Origin: Bacteroidota bacterium
GTDB lineage: Bacteria; Bacteroidota; Bacteroidia; Chitinophagales; Chitinophagaceae
Assembly (NCBI GenBank): GCA_023416995.1
Contig: JAEZGI010000077.1
Location: 186,001 to 250,000, forward strand
Reading direction: 5' to 3'
DNA: 64,000 nucleotides
The notes beneath the pieces are model-generated. The model did no database searches. It was not told the DNA's origin and saw only the letters and a list, made by a program, of their open reading frames with translations. This document shows positions 44,021 to 53,180 of the stretch, piece after piece (position 1 is the stretch's first letter; every line of letters begins with the position of its first letter). The position numbers and the translations under genes were made by a program.

Positions 44021-44231
44021 AATTTCCAGTAAAAATATAAAGGCGTAATCATGACATGCTCATCATTTGATGAGAAGTCTGCAGGCTAATCAGTGCCTGA
44101 TACCGCCACGAACGCGTGAAGTATATCTATTGCATTCAGAATAGCGAAGATAAGACTTTAAAGCCGTTAAACGAAGCCGTACCCATATCATAACCCTTAT
44201 GAAATTCATAATAATTTGGCTGTATTTCTAC

Positions 44232-44239
44232 TATTTTTG
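44232..44239 (+). promoter_or_regulatory. Candidate -7 box for the acyl-CoA dehydrogenase operon
   Basis: TATTTTTG matches TAnnTTTG and lies 25 bp before the ATG. A TTTG at 44215-44218 is only 13 bp upstream, shorter than usual. The rest of 44021-44264 shows no gene. Confidence 0.35.
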
Positions 44240-44264
44240 AACATTACATCATTAAACGGATTTT

Positions 44265-45419
44265 ATGCATTTTAACTTATCGGAAGAACAATTGATGATC
44301 GTGCAGGCAGCCCGTGATTTTGCGCAGACCGAATGTTTACCCGGCGTAATTGAAAGAGATGAACAACAGAAGTTTCCGAAGGAGCAAATCAAAAAACTGG
44401 CAGAACTCGGTTTTATGGGTATGATGGTAAGTCCTGACTATGGCGGTGCAGGCATGGATACGATCAGTTATGTGCTCGCGATGGAAGAGATCAGCAAAAT
44501 AGATGCGAGTGTAAGTGTGTGTATGAGTGTAAACAATTCACTTGTTTGCTGGGGACTGGAAAAGTTTGGGAATCACGAACAGAAAACAAAATACCTTACT
44601 CCGCTGGCACAGGGTAACAAAGATGGTGAGTTATATATTGGGGCTTTTCTTTTAAGTGAGCCGGAAGCCGGAAGCGACGCCACTTCGCAGCGCACACTGG
44701 CCGAAGACCGGGGCGATCATTATTTGTTAAATGGTGTTAAAAACTGGATCACCAATGGTAACTCCGCTTCAGTTTACCTGGTGATGGCGCAAACAGATGT
44801 CGCTAAAGGCAGCAAAGGTATCAATGCTTTTATCGTAGAAAAAAACTGGCCGGGTGTAACTGTAGGGCCAAAAGAAAATAAACTAGGCATACGTGGCAGC
44901 GATACACACAGCATTTCATTCAGTGACGTGATCGTTCCAAAAGAAAACCGGATAGGAGAGGATGGATTTGGATTTTCTTTTGCAATGAAAACACTTGCGG
45001 GAGGACGCATTGGCATTGCATCCCAGGCGCTGGGTATTGCCAGTGGCGCCTATGAACTTGCTTTAAATTACTCCAAAGACAGGAAAGCGTTCGGTAAAGA
45101 AATTATGCACCACCAGGCAATCCAGTTCAAGCTTGCTGATATGGCTACGAGGATCGAGGCTGCAAGATTATTGTGTTTACGCGCTGCCTGGGACAAGGAT
45201 AACGGCAATGACTATACGCTAAGTAGTTCTATGGCCAAGGTATATGCCTCAGAAACCGCCATGTGGACCGCTACCGAAGCTGTCCAGGTTCACGGAGGTT
45301 ATGGCTATGTGAAAGAATATCATGTAGAACGTTTGATGCGTGATGCCAAAATCACACAGATCTATGAAGGAACCAGCGAAGTTCAGCGCATCGTTATCGG
45401 CCGTGCCATTCTTAAATAA
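44265..45419 (+). CDS. Acyl-CoA dehydrogenase
   Basis: The 384-residue flavoenzyme has 'FNLSEEQLMIVQAARDFAQTECLPG', 'ELGFMGMMVSPDYGGAGMDTISYVLAMEEI', 'YIGAFLLSEPEAGSDATSQRTLAE' (substrate/FAD signature), 'NGVKNWITNGNSASVYLVMAQT' and 'VQVHGGYGYVKEYHVERLMRDAKITQIYEGTSEVQRIVIGR', where Glu368 is the expected catalytic base. This layout fits short/branched-chain acyl-CoA dehydrogenases. It acts in the cytosol with an ETF partner not encoded here. Three genes follow with gaps of 8, 1 and 1 bp. Confidence 0.94.
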   Translation: MHFNLSEEQLMIVQAARDFAQTECLPGVIERDEQQKFPKEQIKKLAELGFMGMMVSPDYGGAGMDTISYVLAMEEISKIDASVSVCMSVNNSLVCWGLEKFGNHEQKTKYLTPLAQGNKDGELYIGAFLLSEPEAGSDATSQRTLAEDRGDHYLLNGVKNWITNGNSASVYLVMAQTDVAKGSKGINAFIVEKNWPGVTVGPKENKLGIRGSDTHSISFSDVIVPKENRIGEDGFGFSFAMKTLAGGRIGIASQALGIASGAYELALNYSKDRKAFGKEIMHHQAIQFKLADMATRIEAARLLCLRAAWDKDNGNDYTLSSSMAKVYASETAMWTATEAVQVHGGYGYVKEYHVERLMRDAKITQIYEGTSEVQRIVIGRAILK

Positions 45420-45427
45420 AGTTTTCT

Positions 45428-46201
45428 ATGAGCGTTATCCGTCTGGAAGGGGTTAAAAAAAAATACAACGGTACCTATGTATTGCAGGGTATTGATCTTG
45501 CCTTTGAAAAAGGCGCTATTATTGGCTATATCGGACCCAATGGCGCAGGTAAGAGCACAACAATCAAGATACTGACCGGCATCATCGGTGATTTTGAAGG
45601 TGAAGTAAATGTTCTTGGTTTTGATGTTCGAAAAGATCCGGTTGCTGTAAAACAACAAATCGGTTATATCCCCGAAAACGCCGCTTTATATGATGTGCTG
45701 ACACCATCCGAGTTCCTGTCTTTTGTGGGAAAGTTGTATAAGCTTGATGAAGCACAGACAAAAAAGAAAGCGCTTGAATTACTCCGGTTATTTGAGCTTG
45801 CCGATAAGCGCGACGTTCGTATGAACAGCTTCAGCAAAGGCATGAAACAAAAGGTGCTGCTGATCAGCGGCCTGATCCACAATCCTGAAATTATTTTCCT
45901 GGATGAACCACTTAGCGGGCTTGACGCAAATGCCGTGATACTTGTAAAAGAAATCTTATCGCAACTTAAAACTGCCGGTAAAACCATATTTTATTCCTCT
46001 CATATCATGGATGTTGTTGAGAAGATCAGTGACAGGATCGTGATCATTAATAAGGGAGCAGTGATTGCCGATGGTACCTTTGAAGAACTGAAAGAGGCCG
46101 GTACACATGGGTCACTTGAAACCATTTTCACTGCACTTACCGGCAATGAAAAACATCTCAGTACTGCCGGCGAATTTGTTGACATTATGAAAAATCTTTG
46201 A
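45428..46201 (+). CDS. ABC transporter ATP-binding protein
   Basis: The 257-residue subunit has Walker A 'GPNGAGKSTT' at 36-45, the Q-loop near 'KQQIGYIPENAALYDVLTPSE', a signature loop 'NSFSKGMKQKVLLISGLIHNP' and Walker B 'IIFLDEPLSGLDANA', then the switch His in 'IFYSSHIMD'. The 'FSKGMKQ' form of the signature is typical of ABC-2-like exporters with CcmA-type ATPases. It is followed by the permease one base after its stop. Confidence 0.93.
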   Translation: MSVIRLEGVKKKYNGTYVLQGIDLAFEKGAIIGYIGPNGAGKSTTIKILTGIIGDFEGEVNVLGFDVRKDPVAVKQQIGYIPENAALYDVLTPSEFLSFVGKLYKLDEAQTKKKALELLRLFELADKRDVRMNSFSKGMKQKVLLISGLIHNPEIIFLDEPLSGLDANAVILVKEILSQLKTAGKTIFYSSHIMDVVEKISDRIVIINKGAVIADGTFEELKEAGTHGSLETIFTALTGNEKHLSTAGEFVDIMKNL

Positions 46202-46202
46202 G

Positions 46203-47864
46203 ATGGGTAAATGGCTGCTTCGGGTACTGAAACTTTTCACTCCCTTGTTCCGGCGACAGGGCATAGATACTGACCGGCTGTTCGCGATCGTTGAACTCAA
46301 ACTGATGATGGATACACGCCGCGTGTATATGAGCTGGAAGCAGGGGCAACAGAACGAGAATAAAAACCATCTTACAACGGTTTTGATCCTGTATACGCTG
46401 TTCGGGATTTTTATGAGTATGGCGGTGTATCAACTCCCTACACTGGTCACCGGGATGATCATATTTCATGCTTACGTGATCTTTATGATGGCCATGACGC
46501 TGATAACCGATTTTTCAGCTGTGTTACTCGATACAACAGACAACCAGATCCTGCTTCCTCGACCCGTGAACAGTAAGACCTTGTTTTTTGCAAGATTGAT
46601 CCATGTACTGCTTTACCTGTTTCAGTTCAGCATTGCAATCTGTACATTTCCTTTGCTTGTCGTCTTTTACAAGTTTGGTGCGCTGGTGGGTTTAAGTGCA
46701 ATCATAACTTCACAACTAACCGTGGTAATCGCTGTTTTTTTCACCTATATACTCTACCTGCTGATGTTGCGGTTCAGCACTGAACAAAAGGTGAAAGAAA
46801 TTGTGACCTATTTCCAGATAGTGATGACACTTCTGTTTACGGTTGGTTACCAGGTTATTCCCAGGATGATTGATCTGAACGGTGCCATCGCAACATTTAA
46901 TATATCGTGGTATTCTTTTCTTTTACCGCCCGTGTGGATGGCGCTTGCATTAGAAGCCGTGCATGAATTCAATTTTGATGTGGTGCATCTCATCATGATT
47001 TTGCTTGCCATCCTTGGACCGGTCATTCTTTTCCGGGTGATGAACAACTATCTTTCGCCTGCTTTTTCGCGCCAGTTAGGTAATCTTAGTAACGATCCAC
47101 AGAAAAAACAGGCGGCTATCGAAACAAAACAGGAGAAAAAGAGTTTACCCGATATCTTGAGCAGATGGCTTTGTCCCGACTTAACAGAACGTGCAGGTTT
47201 TGGACTTGCCTGGATGATTACAGGCCGTGACAAAGGTTTCCGCCTGCAGTTTTATCCAACGCTCGGTTATATACCTGTGATTCTTTTTCTTGTGCTTTTC
47301 AACAGGGGTTCTGTTGAAGAACAAATCGCATTGCTGCCTTATTCCAGTAAATTTCTTTGGCTGATTTATCTTCCGCTTTTCACGGTGGCAACAGGGCTGC
47401 CGATGATCGCCTTTAATGAAAATTATCAGGCTTCATGGGTTTATCATAGTATGCCGGTTCAAAAACCAGGTTACCTGATTTCCGGGGCCATTAAAGCGAT
47501 GGTGGTAAAGTTTTTTGTACCCTTCTACATCCTGTTTTTGTCGGCAGGCGTATTTATCTGGGGTGCGGCTGTACTGGACGATTTTTTGCTGGGCCTCGTA
47601 AACAGCCTGGTAAGCCTGGCCACCCTGGCAATACTGTCAACTCATTTCCTGCCGTTTTCCCGGCAGCCCAATGTCAAACAACAGTCGGGGCGGTTTATAC
47701 AGGTGATATTGCAGGTGCTGGTGGTAGGGGCCCTGGTGCTGGTACATTATTTTTTGCTTGAAAGAACTTACCTGATGTACGCGCTCACACTCGTGGCACT
47801 GGCAGTGTTGATTATACTGGTAAAGAATTTGCAATCACTCAGGTGGAATAAAATCTCGGTATAA
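46203..47864 (+). CDS. ABC transporter permease
   Basis: The 553-residue integral membrane protein has a charged N-terminus of about 60 residues and then some twelve hydrophobic segments in two groups, with a cytosolic loop around 295-325 rich in Gln, Lys and Glu. No substrate motif is seen. It starts one base after the ATPase stop, so the two make one exporter; the substrate is unknown. The next gene, YggS, starts one base after its stop. Confidence 0.85.
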   Translation: MGKWLLRVLKLFTPLFRRQGIDTDRLFAIVELKLMMDTRRVYMSWKQGQQNENKNHLTTVLILYTLFGIFMSMAVYQLPTLVTGMIIFHAYVIFMMAMTLITDFSAVLLDTTDNQILLPRPVNSKTLFFARLIHVLLYLFQFSIAICTFPLLVVFYKFGALVGLSAIITSQLTVVIAVFFTYILYLLMLRFSTEQKVKEIVTYFQIVMTLLFTVGYQVIPRMIDLNGAIATFNISWYSFLLPPVWMALALEAVHEFNFDVVHLIMILLAILGPVILFRVMNNYLSPAFSRQLGNLSNDPQKKQAAIETKQEKKSLPDILSRWLCPDLTERAGFGLAWMITGRDKGFRLQFYPTLGYIPVILFLVLFNRGSVEEQIALLPYSSKFLWLIYLPLFTVATGLPMIAFNENYQASWVYHSMPVQKPGYLISGAIKAMVVKFFVPFYILFLSAGVFIWGAAVLDDFLLGLVNSLVSLATLAILSTHFLPFSRQPNVKQQSGRFIQVILQVLVVGALVLVHYFLLERTYLMYALTLVALAVLIILVKNLQSLRWNKISV

Positions 47865-47865
47865 A

Positions 47866-48552
47866 ATGGCAATAAATTTAGCAGCTTACAAGGAACTGAT
47901 GGAACTGTCATCACAGAAAAATATTACTGTGGTTGCTGTTTCCAAGAATAAACCAGTCAGTGATATACAGGATTTGTATGATATCGGTCATCGTGACTTT
48001 GGCGAAAACTATGTGCAGGAACTGATCCAGAAACAATTGCTGTTGCCACAGGACATTCGCTGGCACTTCATAGGCCACCTGCAAAGAAATAAAGCAAAAT
48101 ATATACTTCCCTTTGTTTATATGATCCATGGTGTAGATAGTTACCAGTTACTGGAAGAAATTGACCGCCAGGCAATCAAAAATGAGCGACAGGTAAAATG
48201 TTTATTGCAGTTGCATGTAGCACGTGAAGCTACCAAGTTTGGTTTGAGCCTTGAAGAATTGTTACGTATCGTTGATGATCTTCCAAAACTGGAATTGATC
48301 AACCAGTTAAAAAATACTACCATCAGCGGCCTAATGGGCATGGCGAGCTTCACTGATGATAGCGAGCAGGTGAGAAGAGAATTCCGTTATCTTAAAATGG
48401 CTTTCGAAGAATGTCGCAAAAGGATGGTGCGCAGTTCCGAATTTGATACCTTAAGTATGGGTATGAGCAGTGATTATAAAATTGCATTGGAAGAAGGCAG
48501 CACCATGGTTCGTGTTGGCAGCATTTTGTTCGGTGAGCGCGATCCCCTCTAA
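47866..48552 (+). CDS. yggS: YggS family PLP homeostasis protein
   Basis: The 228-residue protein has the alanine racemase N-terminal barrel: 'ITVVAVSKNKPVSDIQDLYDIGHRDFGENYVQEL' with PLP lysine Lys27, 'IRWHFIGHLQRNKAKYI', 'ATKFGLSLEELLRIV', 'ISGLMGMASFTDD' and 'LSMGMSSDYKIALEEGSTMVRVGSILFGER'. It binds PLP and regulates its level and branched-chain amino-acid metabolism; no racemase activity is expected because the C-terminal domain is absent. Cytosolic; translationally linked to the ABC permease. Confidence 0.95.
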   Translation: MAINLAAYKELMELSSQKNITVVAVSKNKPVSDIQDLYDIGHRDFGENYVQELIQKQLLLPQDIRWHFIGHLQRNKAKYILPFVYMIHGVDSYQLLEEIDRQAIKNERQVKCLLQLHVAREATKFGLSLEELLRIVDDLPKLELINQLKNTTISGLMGMASFTDDSEQVRREFRYLKMAFEECRKRMVRSSEFDTLSMGMSSDYKIALEEGSTMVRVGSILFGERDPL

Positions 48553-48619
48553 GTGGTGGTTTAAGATTTTATATTTAATATTGGGAGCACCATCATCATT
48601 TATCGTTTAAAGCATACGA

Positions 48620-49963
48620 ATGAAAGCAATCTCCCGTGTACTCACCGTCGCCATCTTATATAGCGGAACAACCGCGGCGCAGTCAAACTTCACAGCAATT
48701 GCCGACCAGAAAGCAAAGGCCCTTCTGCCGCAAACCATCGAGTGGCGCAGGTATTTGCACCAGCATCCCGAATTATCGAACCGTGAAGTAAAAACGGCTG
48801 AATACGTTGCCGACCATCTGAAAAAACTGGGGCTCGAGGTGCAGACAGGGGTTGCTAAAACCGGTGTTGTTGCTATATTGAAGGGGGGGAAACCTGGCCC
48901 TGTCGTTGCTTTGAGGGCGGACATGGATGCATTACCTGTCAAAGAGCGCGTGGATGTTCCATATAAATCAACTGTTACCGCTGAATATCTGGGCCAGGAA
49001 GTGCCGGTTATGCATGCCTGTGGCCACGACACACATGTCGCAATGTTGATGGCAACGGCCCAGGTGCTTTCAGAAATGAAAAAGGATTTGCCAGGCACAG
49101 TTAAATTTATCTTTCAGCCCGCAGAAGAAGGAACGCCTGGAGATGAAACCGGCGGTGCACCTTTGATGGTGAAAGAAGGTGTGATGGATAATCCTAAAGT
49201 GGATGCTATTTTCGGTATTCATATCAATTCAGCATTGGAAGTAGGGAAGGTGCGTTATAAAAGCGGATCTTTTATGGCTTCCTCTGATTGGTTCACGATC
49301 AAGGTCAAAGGCAAACAAACACATGGCTCAACACCATGGACGGGAATTGATCCCATTGTAGTGGGCACACAGATCATTACTGCGCTGCAAACCGTAGTGA
49401 GCCGTCAGTCAGATCTTACGATAGCGCCGGTGGTGATTACCATCGGTAAGTTTCACAGCGGGTTAAGAAATAATATTATTCCTGAAGAAGCGGTGCTTGA
49501 TGGCACGATACGTACGTTGGACAGTAAGATGCAGAAAGATGTGCATGAAAAGATCCGTCATACCGCGATCAAAACGGCAGAAGCTGCAGGCGCTGTGGCA
49601 GAGGTTAGCATCGATACCAAAACGCTGGTAACTTACAATACCCCTGAGCTGGTAGATATGATGTTGCCGTCACTTGAGGCTGCTGCCGGAAAAGGTAACC
49701 TGCTCGCAGGCACCTGGACAACTGGTGCTGAGGATTTTTCTTTTTTTGGTGAAAAGGCTCCCTCTTTTTTCTTCAATGTGGGCGGCATGCCGAAAGGAAC
49801 TGATCCGGCAGTGGCGGCTCCGCATCATACACCTGATTTTATGATCGACGATAGCCAGCTTGATGTGGGTGTAAAGGCTTTCTGCCACCTGGTATTTGAT
49901 TACGCCCGGTTATCCGCAGCAAAGAGCCAGGCGAAGCCTAACGCTTCCAAAAAAGCATTCTGA
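48620..49963 (+). CDS. M20-family amidohydrolase, exported
   Basis: The 447-residue enzyme has a signal peptide (1-20, ending GTTAAQ) and the M20D amidohydrolase layout: 'WRRYLHQHPELSNREVKTAEYV', 'VVALRADMDALPV', the metal-binding 'VMHACGHDTHVAMLMATAQVL', 'IFQPAEEGTPGDETGGAPLMVKEGV' with the catalytic Glu, and a lid domain with 'KQTHGSTPWTGIDPIVVG'. Relatives are hippurate, indole-acetyl-amino-acid or N-acyl-amino-acid hydrolases; a periplasmic location suggests scavenging of N-acylated amino acids. It starts 67 bp after yggS and may be the last gene of that run. Confidence 0.92.
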   Translation: MKAISRVLTVAILYSGTTAAQSNFTAIADQKAKALLPQTIEWRRYLHQHPELSNREVKTAEYVADHLKKLGLEVQTGVAKTGVVAILKGGKPGPVVALRADMDALPVKERVDVPYKSTVTAEYLGQEVPVMHACGHDTHVAMLMATAQVLSEMKKDLPGTVKFIFQPAEEGTPGDETGGAPLMVKEGVMDNPKVDAIFGIHINSALEVGKVRYKSGSFMASSDWFTIKVKGKQTHGSTPWTGIDPIVVGTQIITALQTVVSRQSDLTIAPVVITIGKFHSGLRNNIIPEEAVLDGTIRTLDSKMQKDVHEKIRHTAIKTAEAAGAVAEVSIDTKTLVTYNTPELVDMMLPSLEAAAGKGNLLAGTWTTGAEDFSFFGEKAPSFFFNVGGMPKGTDPAVAAPHHTPDFMIDDSQLDVGVKAFCHLVFDYARLSAAKSQAKPNASKKAF

Positions 49964-50001
49964 TAAAAAAGAAAAACGGTTTGCGGGATAACCGCAAACC
50001 G
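49964..50001 (-). terminator. Intrinsic terminator of glnS
   Basis: On the minus strand CGGTTTGCGG and CCGCAAACCG form a perfect 10-bp stem with a 5-nt loop, followed by TTTTTCTTTTTT. It lies 9 bp beyond the glnS stop. Confidence 0.85.
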
Positions 50002-50010
50002 CTGAAAAAC

Positions 50011-51690
50011 TTACTGTTTTTTTGTTTCCTTGAGCCAGGTATCTTTCAATGTAACAGTGCGATTGAAGATCATCCTTTCTTCAGAACTCTCTTTATCCAG
50101 GCAAAAATATCCTTTCCTGATAAACTGGTAACGTTCGTCAAACTTAGAGTTTAGCAATGCGGGCTCTGCATAAGCCGTTGCGATTACCTGTAATGAATTC
50201 GGGTTGATATAATCTTTGAAATCGCCATCCTCGTTCGATGGATCCTCTGCATTAAATAAACGATCATACATCCGGATTTCGCAGTTTACCGCTTCACGGA
50301 TGCTTACCCAATGAAGTGTTCCCTGTACCTTAAGTCCGGAAGTGTCATTTCCACTGCGGCTCTCAGGAAGATAACTGCAATGTATAACCGAGATGTTGCC
50401 GGCTTCATCCTTTGTAAATGAGTCGCATTTTATGATGTAAGCGCTTTTAAGACGAACCATCTTACCAGGCGCAAGACGGAAGAATTTTTTCGGCGCTTCT
50501 TCCATAAAGTCTTCCCGTTCGATATACAGTTCATTACTGAAGGGTATCTGGCGCGTTCCTGCTGAAGTATCTTCAGGGTTGTCTTCAGAATCAACCATTT
50601 CGGTTTGGCCGTCAGGATAGTTAGTGATGACGAGTTTTACCGGGTCGAACACCACCATTCTTCTCAACGCAATGCGGTTGAGGTGTTCGCGAATGCAGAA
50701 TTCAAGCAAAGAAAAATCGATCATATTATCGCGTTTGGCTACCCCGATTTTATCAGCAAAAAGGCGGATGCTTTCAGGTGTAAAGCCACGTCTGCGAAGC
50801 CCCGAGATGGTAGGCATACGTGGGTCGTCCCAGCCTTTTACATGACCATCGTTAACGAGCTGCAGCAACTTTCGTTTGCTCATTACCGTATACGTCATGT
50901 TGAGTCGCGCAAATTCGTATTGCCTGGAAGGGAAGATCTCCAGTTGCTCAATCAGCCATTCATATAAGGGCCGGTGAGGTATAAATTCAAGCGTACAAAT
51001 GGAATGAGTTACTTTTTCAATAGAATCACTTTGTCCGTGCGCAAAATCGTACATCGGGTAGATGCACCATTTATCGCCGGTGCGGTGGTGATGGGCATGT
51101 TTGATGCGATACAAAATAGGATCACGCATGTGCATGTTTGGCGAAGCCATGTCAATCTTTGCCCGCAGTACTTTTTGCCCGTCTGCGAATTTCCCGTCGC
51201 GCATGGCTGCAAACAAAGCGAGATTTTCATCAATTGACCTTGACCGGTAGGGACTATCTTTCCCCGGTTCAGTTGGTGTGCCTTTAAGGGCGGCTATTTC
51301 TTCACTGGTGCTATCGTCAACATAAGCCAGTCCCTTGTTGATGAGCTTAACAGCAAATTCGTAGAGTTGGTCAAAATAATCTGATGCGTACAGTTCTTCG
51401 GCCCATTCAAATCCCAGCCACCTGATATCGTCCTTGATGCTTTCAACATATTCAGTGTCTTCGGTAACAGGGTTGGTGTCATCAAACCTCAAATTTGTTT
51501 TACCGCCAAATTGTTTGGAAAGACCAAAATTCAGGCAGATTGATTTGGAGTGCCCGATATGCAGGTAACCGTTAGGTTCGGGAGGAAACCTGGTAACTAT
51601 TGATTTGTATTTACCGTTCTGCAGATCATTCCCGATGATCTCCTCCAGAAAATTAAGTGACCTTTCTTCTTCTTTATTGCTGTCGTTCAT
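50011..51690 (-). CDS. glnS: Glutamine--tRNA ligase
   Basis: The 559-residue class I synthetase has 'TRFPPEPNGYLHIGHSKSICLNFGLS' with the HIGH signature at 44-47, 'LRFDDTNPVTEDTEYVESIKDDIRWLGF', 'PMYDFAHGQSDSIEKVTHSICTLEF' and the KMSKS-like 'YTVMSKRKLLQLV', then two beta-barrel anticodon-binding domains ('RRMVVFDPVKLVITNYP' to the C-terminus). Length and motif order match E. coli GlnRS. It charges tRNA-Gln. Monocistronic between a terminator and its own promoter candidate. Confidence 0.97.
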   Translation of the reverse strand: MNDSNKEEERSLNFLEEIIGNDLQNGKYKSIVTRFPPEPNGYLHIGHSKSICLNFGLSKQFGGKTNLRFDDTNPVTEDTEYVESIKDDIRWLGFEWAEELYASDYFDQLYEFAVKLINKGLAYVDDSTSEEIAALKGTPTEPGKDSPYRSRSIDENLALFAAMRDGKFADGQKVLRAKIDMASPNMHMRDPILYRIKHAHHHRTGDKWCIYPMYDFAHGQSDSIEKVTHSICTLEFIPHRPLYEWLIEQLEIFPSRQYEFARLNMTYTVMSKRKLLQLVNDGHVKGWDDPRMPTISGLRRRGFTPESIRLFADKIGVAKRDNMIDFSLLEFCIREHLNRIALRRMVVFDPVKLVITNYPDGQTEMVDSEDNPEDTSAGTRQIPFSNELYIEREDFMEEAPKKFFRLAPGKMVRLKSAYIIKCDSFTKDEAGNISVIHCSYLPESRSGNDTSGLKVQGTLHWVSIREAVNCEIRMYDRLFNAEDPSNEDGDFKDYINPNSLQVIATAYAEPALLNSKFDERYQFIRKGYFCLDKESSEERMIFNRTVTLKDTWLKETKKQ

Positions 51691-51712
51691 GTTCCCTTCA
51701 ATTGAGTGGGAA

Positions 51713-51720
51713 CAAATTTA
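51713..51720 (-). promoter_or_regulatory. Candidate -7 box of glnS
   Basis: On the minus strand TAAATTTG matches TAnnTTTG and ends 22 bp before the glnS ATG. Confidence 0.4.
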
Positions 51721-51763
51721 GAGCTTTATTGTCAATGCGGTTGTGCCCCACTCAGGTTGAGTT

Positions 51764-51795
51764 AAAAAAAGGGGAGCTGTACTCCTACAGCTCCC
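51764..51795 (-). terminator. Hairpin with T-run in the glnS/iscA-like intergenic region
   Basis: On the minus strand a perfect 10-bp stem (GGGAGCTGTA/TACAGCTCCC) with a 4-nt loop is followed by seven T. The next minus-strand gene upstream ends at 52146, and another terminator lies between (51904-51934). The 350-bp interval 51796-52145 shows no gene; a short untranslated RNA ending here is possible. Confidence 0.7.
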
Positions 51796-51903
51796 GAACC
51801 AAAAAACAATTCCTATGAAATAATTGCGAATGTAAACGACGCGGAAAAGTTGTGCTACTATATTCGATGATTGTGCCTAAAAAGCCGATGAGTGCGGAGG
51901 AAA

Positions 51904-51934
51904 CAAAAAAATAAGCCGCACCAGGGTGCGGCTT
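51904..51934 (-). terminator. Intrinsic terminator downstream of the IscA-like gene
   Basis: On the minus strand AAGCCGCACC and GGTGCGGCTT form a 10-bp stem with a 2-nt apex, followed by ATTTTTTT. It is about 210 bp beyond the IscA-like stop, leaving an unusually long 3' region without a visible ORF. Confidence 0.75.
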
Positions 51935-52145
51935 AAAAACCACTAAAAACTTAATTAAAAAAAATCAGGGTAACATATCCGGATCAAAACTACTTTTCTT
52001 TTGACATCATAAAGAAACTCTTCGGTCAGCAGATTGATAGTTTCGACGGATAGCCTTTATCTTTCGATAAACGATCAGGGCAAATGCTGCTGTCGCTTTT
52101 ATGATTTACACAAAGATTGCTTTCGTCGGTCTGCAAGCGTTTTGA

Positions 52146-52490
52146 TCAAACGGCGAAAGAAGTGCCGCAACCACAGGTTTTACTTGCATTTGGATTTGAA
52201 AAGCTGAATCCGCGGGCGTTCAGACCATCCTGCCAGTCTATTTCCATTCCTGCCAGGTATATGCTGTGGGATTTATTTAAAAGAAATTTAAATCCATCTA
52301 TCTCGTGCACGTCATCATTTGCCTGCTGGTGATCAAAACCAAGTATATAGCTCATGCCCGAACATCCGCCACCTTTTACACCAACGCGTAACAGCTTTGA
52401 ATTATCAAATCCCGGTTCACTCATTAATCTTGTAAATTCTGCTATAGCCTTTGGCGTAAACGTCAAAGGAGAAGTCGCTGTCAGTTCCAT
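52146..52490 (-). CDS. HesB/IscA-family iron-sulfur carrier
   Basis: The 114-residue A-type carrier has 'LTFTPKAIAEFTRLM', 'LLRVGVKGGGCSGMSYILGFD' and 'NPNASKTCGCGTSFAV'. The three cysteines expected to hold iron or an Fe-S cluster are Cys43, Cys106 and Cys108. Cytosolic; it delivers clusters to apoproteins. No other isc or suf gene lies in the window. Divergent from the membrane-anchored protein at 52609. Confidence 0.95.
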   Translation of the reverse strand: MELTATSPLTFTPKAIAEFTRLMSEPGFDNSKLLRVGVKGGGCSGMSYILGFDHQQANDDVHEIDGFKFLLNKSHSIYLAGMEIDWQDGLNARGFSFSNPNASKTCGCGTSFAV

Positions 52491-52509
52491 ACTTCAAAAT
52501 ATTTGACTG

Positions 52510-52517
52510 CAAAAATA
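52510..52517 (-). promoter_or_regulatory. Candidate -7 box of the IscA-like gene
   Basis: On the minus strand TATTTTTG matches TAnnTTTG, 19 bp before the ATG. Confidence 0.4.
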
Positions 52518-52559
52518 AGCAATTCCATTAAGATGCGTTATTGCAGCTACCGCTACCGG

Positions 52560-52589
52560 TTTCAGTACGGTCCACAATCCCTATTTTTG
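52560..52589 (+). promoter_or_regulatory. Candidate promoter of the 52609 gene
   Basis: TTTC (52560-52563) and TATTTTTG (52582-52589) are 18 bp apart; the -7 box is exact and the -33 element is one base off TTTG. The ATG is 19 bp further. Confidence 0.4.
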
Positions 52590-52608
52590 TTAAACTTAAA
52601 ATGTATCT

Positions 52609-53142
52609 ATGTCGTTAACCAGCACTCAGTTGATCTGGCAACTTCTTATTGCTTTTGCCATCGGAGGAACTCTTGCATTTCTTTTCTGGAAACAACGCCA
52701 ACAGGCAAAGGCCGCGGCCGTAAAACCAACCGGTGCGGGTACGGCACCCGATAACAGCACCCGCCAGCTTCAACTGCAGGCTTATGAGCGATTAATCCTG
52801 CTTACTGAGCGTATTGCCCTGCCAAATATTATCAACAGGCTCAACCAGCCTGGTGCCGGGGTTCGTGATATGCAATCTTTGCTGACCCAGCAGATGAAAC
52901 AGGAATTTGAATACAATGTTACGCAGCAGATATATGTAACGGCTGAAGCCTGGGATGCGGTTCGCAATCTCAAGGACCAGAATATTATGATCGTTAACCA
53001 GGTTGCATCTTTTCTTCCGGCAGATGCAAGCGGACAGGATCTTGGGCGCGCGATACTCGAAATGCTGGCGCAGAACCCCAAAGCCACACTTCATAACGTG
53101 GTTGCTGATGTACTAAGTTATGAGGCAAAAAAACTGATGTAA
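52609..53142 (+). CDS. Membrane-anchored helical protein of unknown function beside the mutase gene
   Basis: The 177-residue protein has one N-terminal transmembrane helix (about 9-27), a short Ala/Lys/Pro-rich linker and a helical domain of about 125 residues ('LQLQAYERLILLTERIALPNIINRLNQPG', 'LLTQQMKQEFEYNVTQQIYVTAEAWDAVRNLKDQNIMIVNQVA'). No enzymatic motif was seen and I do not know its function. It precedes the methylmalonyl-CoA mutase gene by 38 bp on the same strand, so the two may be co-transcribed. Confidence 0.8.
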   Translation: MSLTSTQLIWQLLIAFAIGGTLAFLFWKQRQQAKAAAVKPTGAGTAPDNSTRQLQLQAYERLILLTERIALPNIINRLNQPGAGVRDMQSLLTQQMKQEFEYNVTQQIYVTAEAWDAVRNLKDQNIMIVNQVASFLPADASGQDLGRAILEMLAQNPKATLHNVVADVLSYEAKKLM

Positions 53143-53180
53143 AAACGCACTGTTCAGCATTTTTTTAGTGAAAAGAAATT

